From Phoronis australis (lineage: Eukaryota > Phoronida > Phoronidae): 64,000 bases of DNA. Under the pieces are notes generated by a model, which was given only the letters and a program-made list of their open reading frames with translations, was not told where the DNA came from and did no database searches. This document shows, piece after piece, positions 1 through 10,711 of the stretch. The DNA lies in assembly GCA_002633005.1 (NCBI GenBank), contig NMRA01000467.1:68461-132460 (forward strand), given 5' to 3'. Made by a program: the position numbers and the translations under genes. Within the stretch, counting starts at the first letter, position 1. Every line of letters begins with the position of its first letter.

Positions 1-1631
1 CATAATGCATTTTTGTTTCCAAAAAGGACAGGGCCCCAATCCCTCGATTTTGGGGCCAAATATCGGCCCTATTCCCCTCTCAAAGATATTGAAAAATCCC
101 CGAAATACCCTCCAGGAGGCCAAAAAATTTGCCTAGCGATTGAAGTTCTCTCCGAAATTCATATCACATGTAACCACACATACAAGTGACAATTTGACAG
201 CACAAAATGCTACTTCAAGTTGAGACAGAGCCAGTGAGAGCTTGCAACAGGGCGTTGGTGCTACTGATATAATCAGAAGGTAGATTTTCCCCTCACTCAA
301 TCCTCAGCGAAAAATTCCCCTCTTAGGAGACACAGGCACCTTTCCCCTCAGATGAACAAGGCCCCTGAAAAAACATGATAACTATGCTTTGTGCAGTTAA
401 CTGAAACTGAGATCTAAAAAGAGGTCATACTTTGGACGAACGAATTAGGTGATTTAATTTTAAAATTCAACTTGGTCCAGATTGATATTTGAGACCTAAC
501 ACATAAAATAGATGTAATAATTATTAAAACCAAGAAATCAGAATTGATGGTCAAATAATTATCAATGTGTGCAAGCTGGGAGTAACTGTTCGTAGGTGGA
601 AGGGAGTGAATGAGAACCTGGATATAATGTGAAAGTGATTTCTGGGGCTCTGCTTCTTTTTATTTTTCTTTTAATTTAAAAAATGGTCAAGTAAATTTTT
701 ACTTTTAATTACAAGCCTGGTTTTTTATTTTAATAAAAATATATTTAATAACAGATATTCTTTCAGATGAATGACTAATCAACTGTTAGTCCCGGTAGTC
801 TCTACCTCACCAGGACCTAGGCTATGCTTGATGTTAATATTCTTGATCAACAAATTAAACCAGATGTGACTAATTGCACATGACAGCAAAATGCCATGAA
901 CCACCCCTTTCGAATGTATCTTCAACTCGTTAACAATACAAGCAGATGACATGGTTCATGTAGAAAGCATATTTATTAACAGTTTACAAAAAGAAATGTA
1001 ACCCTGCATTCAGCATTATACCTAATCCGTAACATGACGATCGCCGCAGTTTGGTCTTATTTACTTTTCATGTTTCGAACATCGTTTTCCGAAACAAAAA
1101 CTCATGCCCTTTGGTCGGACACCTCTTTGGTGCAATGACTTGTTCTCCAATGTATTTTGCTACATCTCTGTGGTTAATTATCAACACATTTTTAAGGTTT
1201 AATATCCAGGTTGGACTGGAAAGACCGGCCATTTAACTCACACAATGTCAACTTCTGCTTTGTTTATCGCAGTGAGCCTCGCTTTGCATTTTAATGTCCG
1301 CCGCGTGAATTAGGTCTAATGCATGGCATTAAATGTACTGGCTGGCCAATCAAGTGCTTAGAGATGTTTTTGGCTGCAATAAAAAGGAAAATTATCAATT
1401 AAATTATGATTTTTAAGTTAAGCGTTTTAAGAAAACCGTAGGCTTTTGTAAAAGCTGTGATATTAGTTTATTGGGCAGAATAGATGTAAAAACTTTTACC
1501 TTATTTAAGATTATTTATGTCATCAATAATTTGGGTATGGATACTGTTCTTAGAGAAGAGATCAATTCTCTGGAAAAATAAGACTCTTAGGGTGAGGAGA
1601 GTAAATACCAGTGCAAATTGTGGCTTTGACG
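1..1631. other. Upstream non-coding flank
   Basis: I see no exon with support here. At 25-370 lies a GC-richer block with CCCCTC-rich ends (GGGGCC near both edges, in opposite sense) that may be a decayed inverted-repeat element. The rest is AT-rich unique sequence. The missing first coding exon of the PRXL2B-like gene could lie here or further upstream, but I could not identify it. Confidence 0.4.
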
Positions 1632-1996
1632 GTACCATATAGTTGACTATAACTCATTGTTGGTTAGCTGTATTCAGCATTATGTACCATATAGTTGACT
1701 ATAACTAATTGTTGGTTAGCTGTATTCAGCATTATGTACCATATAGTTGACTATAACTCATTGTTAGTTAGCTGTATTCAGCATTATGTACCATATAGTT
1801 GACTATAACTCATTGTTGGTTAGCTGTATTCAGCATTGTGTACCATATAGTTGACTATAGCTCATTGTTAGTTAGCTGTATTCAGCATTATGTACCATAT
1901 AGTTGACTATAACTCAATGTTGGTTAGCTGTATTCAGCATTGTGTACCATATACTTGACTATAACTCATTGTTGGTTAGCTGTATTCAGCATTATG
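1632..1996. repeat. 52-bp minisatellite, 7 copies
   Basis: Seven head-to-tail copies of a 52-bp unit that begins GTACCATATAGTTGACTATA and ends with TATTCAGCATTAT. Copies differ by one to three substitutions. The array directly abuts the 5' edge of a LINE fragment. ATAGTTGACTAT inside each unit is an imperfect palindrome. Confidence 0.95.
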
Positions 1997-1999
1997 TAG

Positions 2000-2930
2000 A
2001 CGAAGAGAACAAATACTGGAAAGCCTTAGTTTCCAAATTAGCTTTTTAGGAGGTATGGGTGTGCATTACTTTTTAAATCGAATTTTTCGGCCAAGTTGTT
2101 GCCTTTGAATGATACCGCCCACTTGTATTGTGACTTGTTGAATGCATGGGTAAATTTTAAAATTGTCTTACACAGCGACTTTGATATTATTAGCCATGTA
2201 GTATGGAACAATAGAAATATTTTGAATGATTGCAAATCTGTGTTTTTCCATGGGTCCTACAAAGGTGGTGTAGTTTATGTAAAATATGTATCAGATAAAC
2301 AATTTTTTTGTTGGGAAGTTATCAAAGATGCAAATTACGGAGGTGGTTATATTGCTATGCTTTGATGAAGGCATTTAAATTAAGTTACTTAATAGAACGA
2401 ACTCTTCTAAGACAAATTCAATGGACAACTTTCATTACAGCCAGATTTGTGCATAATCAACTAAAAATTATTTTTATATAAAATGATTTCACAACCTGTT
2501 GTAGGTCACAGATTAAGTAATATTTATTGAAAGCAACAAATTGGAAAGATTTATGCATTGCCATTCAGACTTGTACTCCTTCCAAAGTTAAAACTTTTAA
2601 ATATTATTATGTGCAAAAAGTTGAGATGATAGTTGTTTGTCTTGTAATGCTATTGAAACTTTTGATCATTTGTTTTGTGTTTGTTCACTTGTACAGGTGC
2701 TGTGGTCCAAAGTTCAAGCTTTGTTAAGTAGTGTAACTGAACAAAGCATAGATTTATTAAAGTCTAACTTTTCAAACAACTGTATTTTGGACCTAATTTG
2801 GAAGAGCTTAATAACTATACAAACTATGCCAGTACTTTATATTTCAGTCATCTTTGCAAGCCTACTATATTCCTTGTATTATTATATCAAAATTTGACAA
2901 AAGCTGATTAGCAGTTACAAAAAGACCTTG
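2000..2930 (+). mobile_element. L1/Tx1-like LINE fragment (RT C-terminal region)
   Basis: Open stretches in two plus frames (2096-2364 and 2637-2897) translate to peptides typical of the region after the reverse transcriptase core in L1/Tx1-type LINEs. Examples are VVWNNRNIL, then FFHGSYKGGVVYVKYV, then a zf-RVT-like CNAIETFDHLFCVCSLVQVLW. The reading frame is broken by frameshifts and stops, and the RT catalytic core and endonuclease are absent, so this is a 5'-truncated dead copy. Assignment to the L1/Tx1 group rests on motif resemblance only. Confidence 0.6.
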
Positions 2931-3254
2931 AATTTCACCTTTTGGGAGGCCTTCTGTAAGTACTTGCATGTATATTTACTTGCACATCTATAATTTGGAA
3001 ACTAAAAGTAACTTGTTCATTAAGAAGGCGTGTGTGTGTGAATGTTATACCTTTTATATTGCCAGATAGTTATCATTTGCTGTTGCTTTCTTTCTTTTGG
3101 GAAATAATAAAAAAAACATGTTTATACTTATATTTTCATCTATTATTCTTTGTTTTGTAAATTCTCTTTAACAAGCATGGCTGTAAAGCTATCGTAAAAG
3201 GTTATCTGTCAGTGAGACATCACAGACCTACGTATGATTTTCAATCTGTTTCAG

Positions 3255-3459
3255 TCAGTTGCCTTGGAAACCCTTTGGAAAGACAAAGCCTGTGTGATCA
3301 CATTCCTGCGTCGATTTGGATGACCCTTTTGTCGTCTTGCTGCTAAGGAACTTAGTACTCTGAGACCTCAGCTTGATGCTGCAAACGTACGATTTGTCGG
3401 CGTTGGCTTGGAGGAAGTAGGAGTGGAAGAATTTGTGGAGAAGAAATTTTTTGATGGAG
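3255..3459 (+). CDS. PRXL2B: PRXL2B-like exon with Sec codon
   Basis: The acceptor is TCTGTTTCAG, and the exon opens in phase 0 with SVALETLWKDK. It encodes beta strand ACVITFLRRFG, the U-P-F-C redox motif, and VRFVGVGLEEVGVEEF. It ends in phase 1 (GAT GGA G) at a weak GTTTGT donor. TCAGTCAG at the acceptor allows an alternative start 4 nt later, but only the first keeps the family frame from residue one. Confidence 0.92.
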
Positions 3460-6400
3460 GTTTGTGTAATATGTAACCATGTGTTAATTTGTAGTGAGTG
3501 CTAATCTGATAACTTTTTCTCCTATCCTACCCCTACCCTCACAGCAACCTATCAAATACGCAACACTTCAGCTATGGTGAGCGCCACGCATCATGGCATG
3601 CTTTAAAAGGGGACTGTAGTCAAAATAATGTTGCAGTTAATCGGTTCTAACATACAAATAAAACTCACATTTGCCTGACTTGCGTGCCAAACAAAAGCCA
3701 ATTCGTATTCATGGTCAAAACACTGAATTCTGAAAGCCATCGCTGATTGGCTGATGTGTCAGTGACGTGAACGGCGGGGTATCGGCTGCTTTGCACATTC
3801 ATTGCTTATGTCATATTTGAAGAGTTTACATCGTAATTTATTATTGTATCAATCGTCCTTATTTTTTNNNNNNNNNNNNNNNNNNNNNNNNNNNNNNNNN
3901 NNNNNNNNNNNNNNNNNNNNNNNNNNNNNNNNNNNNNNNNNNNNNNNNNNNNNNNNNNNNNNNNNNNNNNNNNNNNNNNNNNNNNNNNNNNNNNNNNNNN
4001 NNNNNNNNNNNNNNNNNNNNNNNNNNNNNNNNNNNNNNNNNNNNNNNNNNNNNNNNNNNNNNNNNNNNNNNNNNNNNNNNNNNNNNNNNNNNNNNNNNNN
4101 NNNNNNNNNNNNNNNNNNNNNNNNNNNNNNNNNNNNNNNNNNNNNNNNNNNNNNNNNNNNNNNNNNNNNNNNNNNNNNNNNNNNNNNNNNNNNNNNNNNN
4201 NNNNNNNNNNNNNNNNNNNNNNNNNNNNNNNNNNNNNNNNNNNNNNNNNNNNNNNNNNNNNNNNNNNNNNNNNNNNNNNNNNNNNNNNNNNNNNNNNNNN
4301 NNNNNNNNNNNNNNNNNNNNNNNNNNNNNNNNNNNNNNNNNNNNNNNNNNNNNNNNNNNNNNNNNNNNNNNNNNNNNNNNNNNNNNNNNNNNNNNNNNNN
4401 NNNNNNNNNNNNNNNNNNNNNNNNNNNNNNNNNNNNNNNNNNNNNNNNNNNNNNNNNNNNNNNNNNNNNNNNNNNNNNNNNNNNNNNNNNNNNNNNNNNN
4501 NNNNNNNNNNNNNNNNNNNNNNNNNNNNNNNNNNNNNNNNNNNNNNNNNNNNNNNNNNNNNNNCTGGCTGACTGGATGGCTAGAGTCCACATTGCCCTCG
4601 GCACAGTCACTGACACCAGTTACACCGGCAAATTTTCGTCTGACGATGACGATGACTAGGTATCACTTTGTGTTGCCTCGGCTCAAACAGGTATCCCTTG
4701 TGACCCGAAATTTCACACTAAAATTTCTTATTCCGACAATACAAAAAACGCTACTTGATTGCACGCTAACACAGGACAGTGACTTTGCCCCCGCCAAATA
4801 CGTCACGAGACTAAGCAGCGCTCCAAGCCGGTAATTTTTTGAGCTTCGTTAGAGAACATAAGTTTAATTTTTGGTATTGAATTATTTGTGAAATTAATCA
4901 ACAATTCATAGAAAACTATCCAGAATTTATTCAGAATAAAATACAGTTCCCTTTTAAGTCATCACAGGTTTGAAAGCTCATGTCTTGTTTATTTCATTCA
5001 TCGCCACAAATAAAGGGTTTCATCTTTAAACGACATTCTTGAAAAACTTGTGGCAAAAGTTGATAAGTTGTTAATTTTGCTTCTCACTTTCAAGCATACG
5101 TGGCTGCATAATTTGATTCACCACTGACCTGCTTTTTTCAGAATTGTACATAGACGAAAAGAAAACATGCTATCAACAATTAGGTTATAAAAGGTAAGTT
5201 TTCCTCTTGAATAGCATTTTTTGCCTGAGAATCACGTGGGGTATGTAAGGTTTGCGATTAGGCTTCTATCGTAGTTATAGTTTCCTGGGCAATAGTCACA
5301 TTGTCCCAGATTTTGAGAACCAGTTAGATGCCTGTTATTCAGCGGAAGAAACAGGTTCTCTAAACGCTCGACTCCTGTGACTGTCACTTTCTGAGACTAT
5401 AATCAGAGTGGATTAAGAGTGAGATGTCTCTCCAAACTCAGTCTGTGTTAAAATATGACCTGTTTAATACAGTAAACTGCAGCTACTCAACAAAATTTGG
5501 TTTATTTCATCTGATGCTGAAAAAGTGAGGTATTTTAATGTTAACTAAGATTTTTCTGAACAATCAAATGACAATCACAAGGTTCCTTTACTGAACTGTA
5601 ATTTTTCAATTGTTCCTCACCTGTTTTACTTCAGATTAGGATTTTTTGGAACAATTGGAGCGATTTTTGGCAAGAAGTCAAGAGAAGCAAATACAAAGGT
5701 GAGGTTCTAGAACGTTCTGTTTTTTGGCTAATTTTAAAGCAGTGGAAGAACTATTTTAATTGCAAGGTGTTTTATTGATATTTTATGAAGTGTACTAGTT
5801 GTTACATATTATATTGATATTTTATGAAGTGTACTAGTTGTTACATATTATATTGATATTTTATGAAGTGTACTAGTTGTTACATATTATATTGATATTT
5901 TATGAAGTGTACTAGTTGTTGCATATTATATTCAAATTGGGAAAATTTGTTGATGGACTCTTGCTTACTACCCTCATGCTTCCAAAATAATATGAATCCA
6001 GGGTCGAGGCTCTGCAAACAGAACTCTGCAGGCCATAACTGTGAATTCAATGACAGAGCTATGTACTAGAAACCAAGCAAGGCCAGCGATCAGAAACTGC
6101 GCCCAAAGCTTCCGTGTCTCACACCCATGCTATAGTTTGGTTTCTGTGTTGTTTTTTAACCCTGACAGCCTTCCTTATTCATTACTCTAACTTAGTATCA
6201 CCCCTTGTTAACTGAAATGTCTTCATTGAATGAAGTGTTTTCATTTAGCCATCAGACATTTTGAAAGGTTAAAAGCTGGTTCAATCCCACATTCCATCAA
6301 TACTTTTGACAAGTTAGACCATTTACCACAATTCGTTCCTTATTCAGATGGTTTCTGTACTTGATAAGAAGTGACAGTTGACTATTGCCTGAGATCATGC

Positions 6401-9366
6401 TCAGCACATGAAATGACCAGCTATGACTAGTGATCATTTTATAAATATGTGATTACGTGTCAATTGATCTACTAGGTGTCAAATCTATGCACCTATCGGC
6501 CATTTTTGTCAATTATTTTCCTTTTTCGAATCAATTTTTGATGGGTGGCATTTTAATGCATGTGAGTATGTCTGTTTCAGTACTTAACGCAATTACTGAG
6601 TGGTTGAAACAGCTAACTCCATTTCAACAAATAAATCCACAGTTTGACAGTGTTTTCATATGTTAGACCCCATGTCACTAACATTGTTATTTTAATCAAA
6701 TGTTCTGCACTCTTACTGTTTTAGTATCTGAATGCAATGCGTATTATTCAAGACAAAATCAGGGGTAATTTTGACAAATTTAGTGCACCCTATTGGCACC
6801 ACTTAAATTTATCTGCCAATGACATAAGGTTCTAAAATTATTCGAGCATGACAAGCCAACATGCAGACATAGCTTCAAGCACTATTGAACTTCCAGTTCT
6901 ATCCAAGCCCATGTGTCAACTCTGGCTGGAGTAAGGTGGATTTATAACAGTTCCTGCTTTAACAAATAACTAGGCTCGCGCTAGACACTCCGCCAGCTCA
7001 CCATTGGCGTATTCTGAGCTGCACTGACGATGGTAGAGCTATGTCCATTCGCCAACTTGGCGAATGCTTTCGCAACTTGACAATAAAAATTTATTTCTGG
7101 AAATCCACTGGGCGTCGACTTACAGTCAGCTCAAATCAAGTCACACCACAAAGGACATTCTTACTTCTATTTGGAGCCCTAAAAACACCAAGCGAATGTC
7201 CCATTTTATGTCTGTCACTCTCTCTAAAATCACTCTTTTACCACAACGAAATGTTCAACTGTGTAGGGGGGGGGGCTCTGTGCTCTTGGTAATGGCGATG
7301 TCTTGCTTCATAGCTAGATCTCATGCAGGTGCTGCTGCCTGTCATCTGCAAGTGACAATTATAGCAAAACGACGAATAGAAGATTATTTTGATGGCAAAC
7401 GCGACCCAGTCTCTCAATAACTTTTTACACTGACAACATGGTGTGAGCCAGTCCAACAGTATTGAATTACTGAACTGAGTGGAGCTGACCCAAACGTGTG
7501 ATATGAACTCAAAGTTTAAATTTATTATTTTCATATTAAATGAATTTCTCCTAATTCATTACTAACATTACCTATTTTTAGCGCATAATTTGTCGTGTCA
7601 AATTTTGTTTAGACTTGACACTGACAGGTTTTCTTTTCAAGGAGTAAAAAGCACGGACGACGCCTGGAAGAAGGAGTTTGTTATATATTTTTAAATCAAA
7701 ATATGTCAGCTCGTTAAATGTCACTAATATAAAAAGTTATTGAGAGACTAGGACGTGTTTGCATTTTGGCTGCGGCTGAAAGAAAGTAAATGTCATTTTG
7801 TTACTTAATGAGTTCTATGTTCAATACTTTGCACGATTTAGCTTTATTTTGCAAGTCACAAGAAGTTATAATAACGTTTTTGAACCTTAATATCTTGCTC
7901 ATCAAAATGTGCTCGTGACTGGCAAAGCCTGTTGTAACCCGGGATTAGGGGGGGAATTCCTGCCAAAAAATTTTTAGCTTTTGCAGGTCTTGATAAAACC
8001 CATGATGGCTGACATCCCTTCCAACTTGTTATATGACCTTGGAATGTTGATCATTTGTTTTTTTTTTCTCAAGACAAACATTTTTTATACTATGTTCATG
8101 AAAAGGACCTGTGCATTAGATGAAAAATAAAAAGTTCGGTCTGTGTAGCAGTATTTTTATCCATTGCAGGGGTTGGGAAAAGAGAAAGTATTTGGCTAAT
8201 AGTTTATGAAAATGGCTAAAAGTTTTCAGATGCGTTAGCCATTTTGGCTAATACCTTTAAAAGTTTCGTGAGTCTAGAATAATGTGTGATGGTTGCTTCC
8301 AACCATTTTATGGCAGGCAAAAGCTGAACAGTTGGGTGGAGACATGAAAGGAGATGGGTTTCAAAATGGCGGGACTCTTATTGTGTCTGCTGGTGAGTAT
8401 AAGAAAATCTGTTGTGTGATGCATATCTAATGAAATCTTATACAGCATCAATCTGATTTTGAGTGTTCAACAAATGTTAGGTAGGAATTGTTGAGGTCTT
8501 GATTGATAGAGTTCTGGGGCCCATTATAACAAAAGTTGCCTGCTCATTCTTGGCTAAACCATAGTAACTTTCATGTTGTTTATGAAGGTGATCAGAACAA
8601 CATTTTGCTCTGATAGGAAATACAATCATGTATTTGCAATGATATAGGTACAACCACATGAACGACAAATGAACACATGATCTTTGATAAATACAGAACC
8701 CTGTGTTCACAACAAATATAGCACTACTTGCAGATGTGTTGTTTTGTTTGACACCTAATGTCGGATTGCACAGTTTTTGCCTGTTATAAATATTTGGTAA
8801 TGAGATTAAAGCATTACTGCGATCAAATAGTGTTGTTGTCAGACTTTTAGTTAGCTAATAATTATCTGTAATTGCAGCACCTCCTGCTTAGTTTTGTTCA
8901 GGTATGCAACATTTTTAATCTTGATCATATTTTAGCCATTTCTTAACCTGGATTCTTGTTGTTCAGATATTTATCTGCACTTTCTTGCATCCAAACTGTC
9001 AAAGTTCAATGTTTTCCTGTTTATTTTGAAAACTACAGTAATTGCAATCATATTGGCGATCTGCAGTGACTTGGCAGAGTTGTGTATTCTTACATTGCTT
9101 TGCACTTAGAACTCAGTCTGTATAAAGTGATATTAAGCAAAACATCTTTTGTGCGATCTAAAAATTTAAATTTTTGTCATATTGTTAGTCCTTGCTAAGA
9201 GTCAATATGGTTTTCAGGTGGAAAGGAAGTATTGTTGGAGTATGTACAAGAAAACGCTGCTGACCATGTTGAACTCAGCGCAGTCATAAAGGCACTGGGG
9301 TTGGTGGAGACTACTCCTAAAACTGAACCTGAAGAGGGAGCTACTGGAGTGTGTTCTGATGACTAG
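3255..9366 (+). CDS. PRXL2B: PRXL2B-like selenoprotein U (5' partial), five coding exons
   Basis: Five plus-strand exons (3255-3459, 5142-5193, 5635-5698, 8317-8392, 9218-9366) join in frame to 181 residues plus a TAG stop. The product is a thioredoxin-fold PRXL2/SelU protein. PRXL2B (FAM213B) of mammals is known as a prostamide/prostaglandin F synthase, a CxxC-dependent reductase. Visible landmarks are ALETLW, FLRRFG-U-PFC, VRFVGVG, GELYIDEK, QLGYKR and NGGTLIVSAGGKEVLLEYVQ, in family order. The first residue of the redox pair is encoded by TGA (3321-3323), read here as selenocysteine because a SECIS lies downstream on the same strand. All introns are GT-AG and phases agree (0, 1, 2, 0, 1). 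The mammalian protein has about 198 residues, so roughly 20-30 N-terminal residues are missing and the upstream exon was not found. A conventional gene caller would split or discard this gene at the TGA. PRXL2B is the best-fitting subfamily; other SelU members are less similar. Confidence 0.92.
3321..3323 (+). other. PRXL2B: In-frame TGA read as selenocysteine
   Basis: TGA lies between GGA (Gly) and CCC (Pro) in the motif F-G-U-P-F-C. Homologues carry Cys here as the N-terminal residue of CxxC. The frame is conserved on both sides and through four more exons, so a nonsense mutation is unlikely. The SECIS at 14453-14530 supplies the recoding signal. Confidence 0.93.
3460..5141 (+). other. PRXL2B-like intron with assembly gap
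   Basis: This holds the 696-bp N gap, GC-richer sequence right after it (4564-4834) and otherwise AT-rich DNA. A 90-codon open stretch after the gap ends in a run of Asp codons and resembles nothing I know. Flanking exon phases match directly, so no coding exon need be missing in the gap. Confidence 0.7.
3868..4563. other. Assembly gap (696 N)
   Basis: This is an unbroken run of N and represents unknown sequence in the first visible intron of the PRXL2B-like gene. Confidence 1.
5142..5193 (+). CDS. PRXL2B: PRXL2B-like exon 2 (visible)
   Basis: 52 nt, acceptor CTTTTTTCAG, donor GTAAGT. It completes GELYIDEKKTCYQQLGYKR with the neighbouring split codons; this is the family's GELY-DE block. 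Confidence 0.93.
5194..5634 (+). other. PRXL2B-like intron
   Basis: Phase-2 GT-AG intron of 441 bp. I see nothing else in it. Confidence 0.8.
5635..5698 (+). CDS. PRXL2B: PRXL2B-like exon 3 (visible)
   Basis: 64 nt, acceptor TTTTACTTCAG, donor GTGAGG. It encodes the rest of the split Arg codon, then LGFFGTIGAIFGKKSREANTK. This Gly-rich segment is the least conserved part of the family. Confidence 0.9.
5699..8316 (+). other. PRXL2B-like intron
   Basis: Contains the 39-bp tandem repeat at 5774-5929 and a G-run at about 7265. I found no convincing exon or mobile element. Two overlapping plus-frame open stretches near 7041-7420 have no recognisable motif and no splice context. Confidence 0.6.
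5774..5929. repeat. 39-bp tandem repeat, 4 copies
   Basis: Four nearly identical copies of a 39-bp unit starting ATTGATATTTTATGAAG and ending TTGTTACATATTAT. The array lies just inside an intron of the PRXL2B-like gene. Confidence 0.95.
8317..8392 (+). CDS. PRXL2B: PRXL2B-like exon 4 (visible)
   Basis: 76 nt, acceptor TTTTATGGCAG, donor GTGAGT. It encodes AKAEQLGGDMKGDGFQ and the conserved NGGTLIVSAG strand (last codon split). Confidence 0.93.
8393..9217 (+). other. PRXL2B-like intron
   Basis: 825-bp phase-1 intron. AT-rich; I see no repeat or gene in it. Confidence 0.75.
9218..9366 (+). CDS. PRXL2B: PRXL2B-like last coding exon
   Basis: Acceptor TGGTTTTCAG. It encodes GKEVLLEYVQENAADHVELS, the VIKALGL helix and an acidic tail EPEEGATGVCSDD before TAG (9364-9366). 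A possible donor (GAG then GTACTT at 9379) follows 12 nt after the stop, which would place a 3'UTR intron there. Confidence 0.93.
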
Positions 9367-9689
9367 TACAGCATGGAGGTACTTAATTTTTACTGACGGA
9401 ATGTTTAAAAGCACTCAGCTTGTTTACTGAACAAGACTTTTTGATTCGATGTTAATTGGCGAATCCAGTACCAGCATGTTTTTTTGCATCATTGTCTATT
9501 GCAACACCCCTGATGTTACAGAAAACTTCAAGCATACCAGCTTGGCAAAAAAGTGGTCAGTTCTTAGGAAAATGACACACTGGAGAATTTTTTTTCTCAA
9601 ATTTCTCAATGAAAATAACATTTAAGATTTTTTGTCTATGATTAGCATGGTTTGTTCTGTGTGTTTTATAAAAGAATATAACTTGCCTT

Positions 9690-10711
9690 TATTATGCACC
9701 CACATATTTATATGTGGGTGCATATTGCTGTCATCTCTGTTCGGGTATGCTGCATATGTAGCAGTATCTCCAAAACCCTTGCAATATCTCATTGGAATTT
9801 GACTAGTGTATTCCTGTGTGGCTTATGACAGATAGCGATGAGTTTTGGACCGACCTAGACACTGTTGTGCCCCATAGTGGGAAGTTTAGTTTTTTTACGT
9901 TTGTCTCTGTATCTTCGGAGTTCCACAACATTTTTTAATGAAATTCGGCAAGTAGGCTTTTAATACGGAGGCGATGATGTCATCTCATTTTTGAACTTAT
10001 TCAACTAATTTTACACCACCTTGTGGACATTTTTGTTATTTTTGCATCTGCCATGCTGCTCAAAGGATCATTGTACAAATTTACTGATGTGTTGCTGATA
10101 AGAAGGCAATTACTGACGTTGACTTTCTGACTGGTCTGACCTCTGTGTCACCCCTTGTGGTGATTTTGTTTCTTGCATATGCGGACGAATCTCCTTGAAG
10201 AAGCTTTGTAAAATTTGAAAGATTTACAGTATTCCTATGGAGCCATCAACAAATTGTAATTAGAATGGAACTGATCCAGATACCACTGTGCCCCCTAGTG
10301 GTAAATTTTTTAAATATGTTTTTCTATGTATCTTTGGAATTTGGCAAATAGGTTTCTATAAAGATGATAATGCATTCATATTCTTGGTGAGATATGTTGT
10401 TTTCTGCTCCACCTGGTGGCCAGTTTTGTTATTTTTGTGTCCCAGTTTTTGGTGACCACTTCCCTGTGTGCCATACTGCTTAAAGGATCATTATGAGAAT
10501 TTACAGGATGTGTTCAAGTCCTGATGAGAAGACCATGACTGAAGTTCATTTTCGGACGTGTCTGACTTCTTTGTAGAGATTTTGTTTCTTTGTATTTGCA
10601 GCCAAATCTCTTTAACCCTTTGAAGGAGCTTCGTTAAATTTGAAAGATGTAATCCTATGGAACGTCGACGAATAGTAACAGGTGTCAAACTGATCCAAAT
10701 ACCACTATGCC
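9690..10711 (+). repeat. Hairpin-ended dispersed repeat family, part 1
   Basis: Begins with a near-perfect 28-bp hairpin (TGCACCCACATAT and its complement, about 9695-9722) followed by diverged units of about 440 bp. Unit landmarks are GTGCCCCCTAGTGG, CCTCTGTATCTTCGGAGTT, CACCACCTGGTGGCC and CTTAAAGGATCATT. No coding capacity is seen. Copies in the opposite orientation occur at about 32640-34515, 35905-36062 and 46195-46720. Confidence 0.75.

Noticed and set aside
3321-3323. TGA as a nonsense mutation making the PRXL2B-like gene a pseudogene
   Set aside because: It sits exactly at the redox-Cys position, all other exons and splice sites are intact, and a well-formed SECIS follows on the same strand.
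3868-4563. A hidden coding exon inside the N gap
   Set aside because: The exons on both sides join in matching phase (1) and family sequence continues directly from FFDG to ELYIDE.
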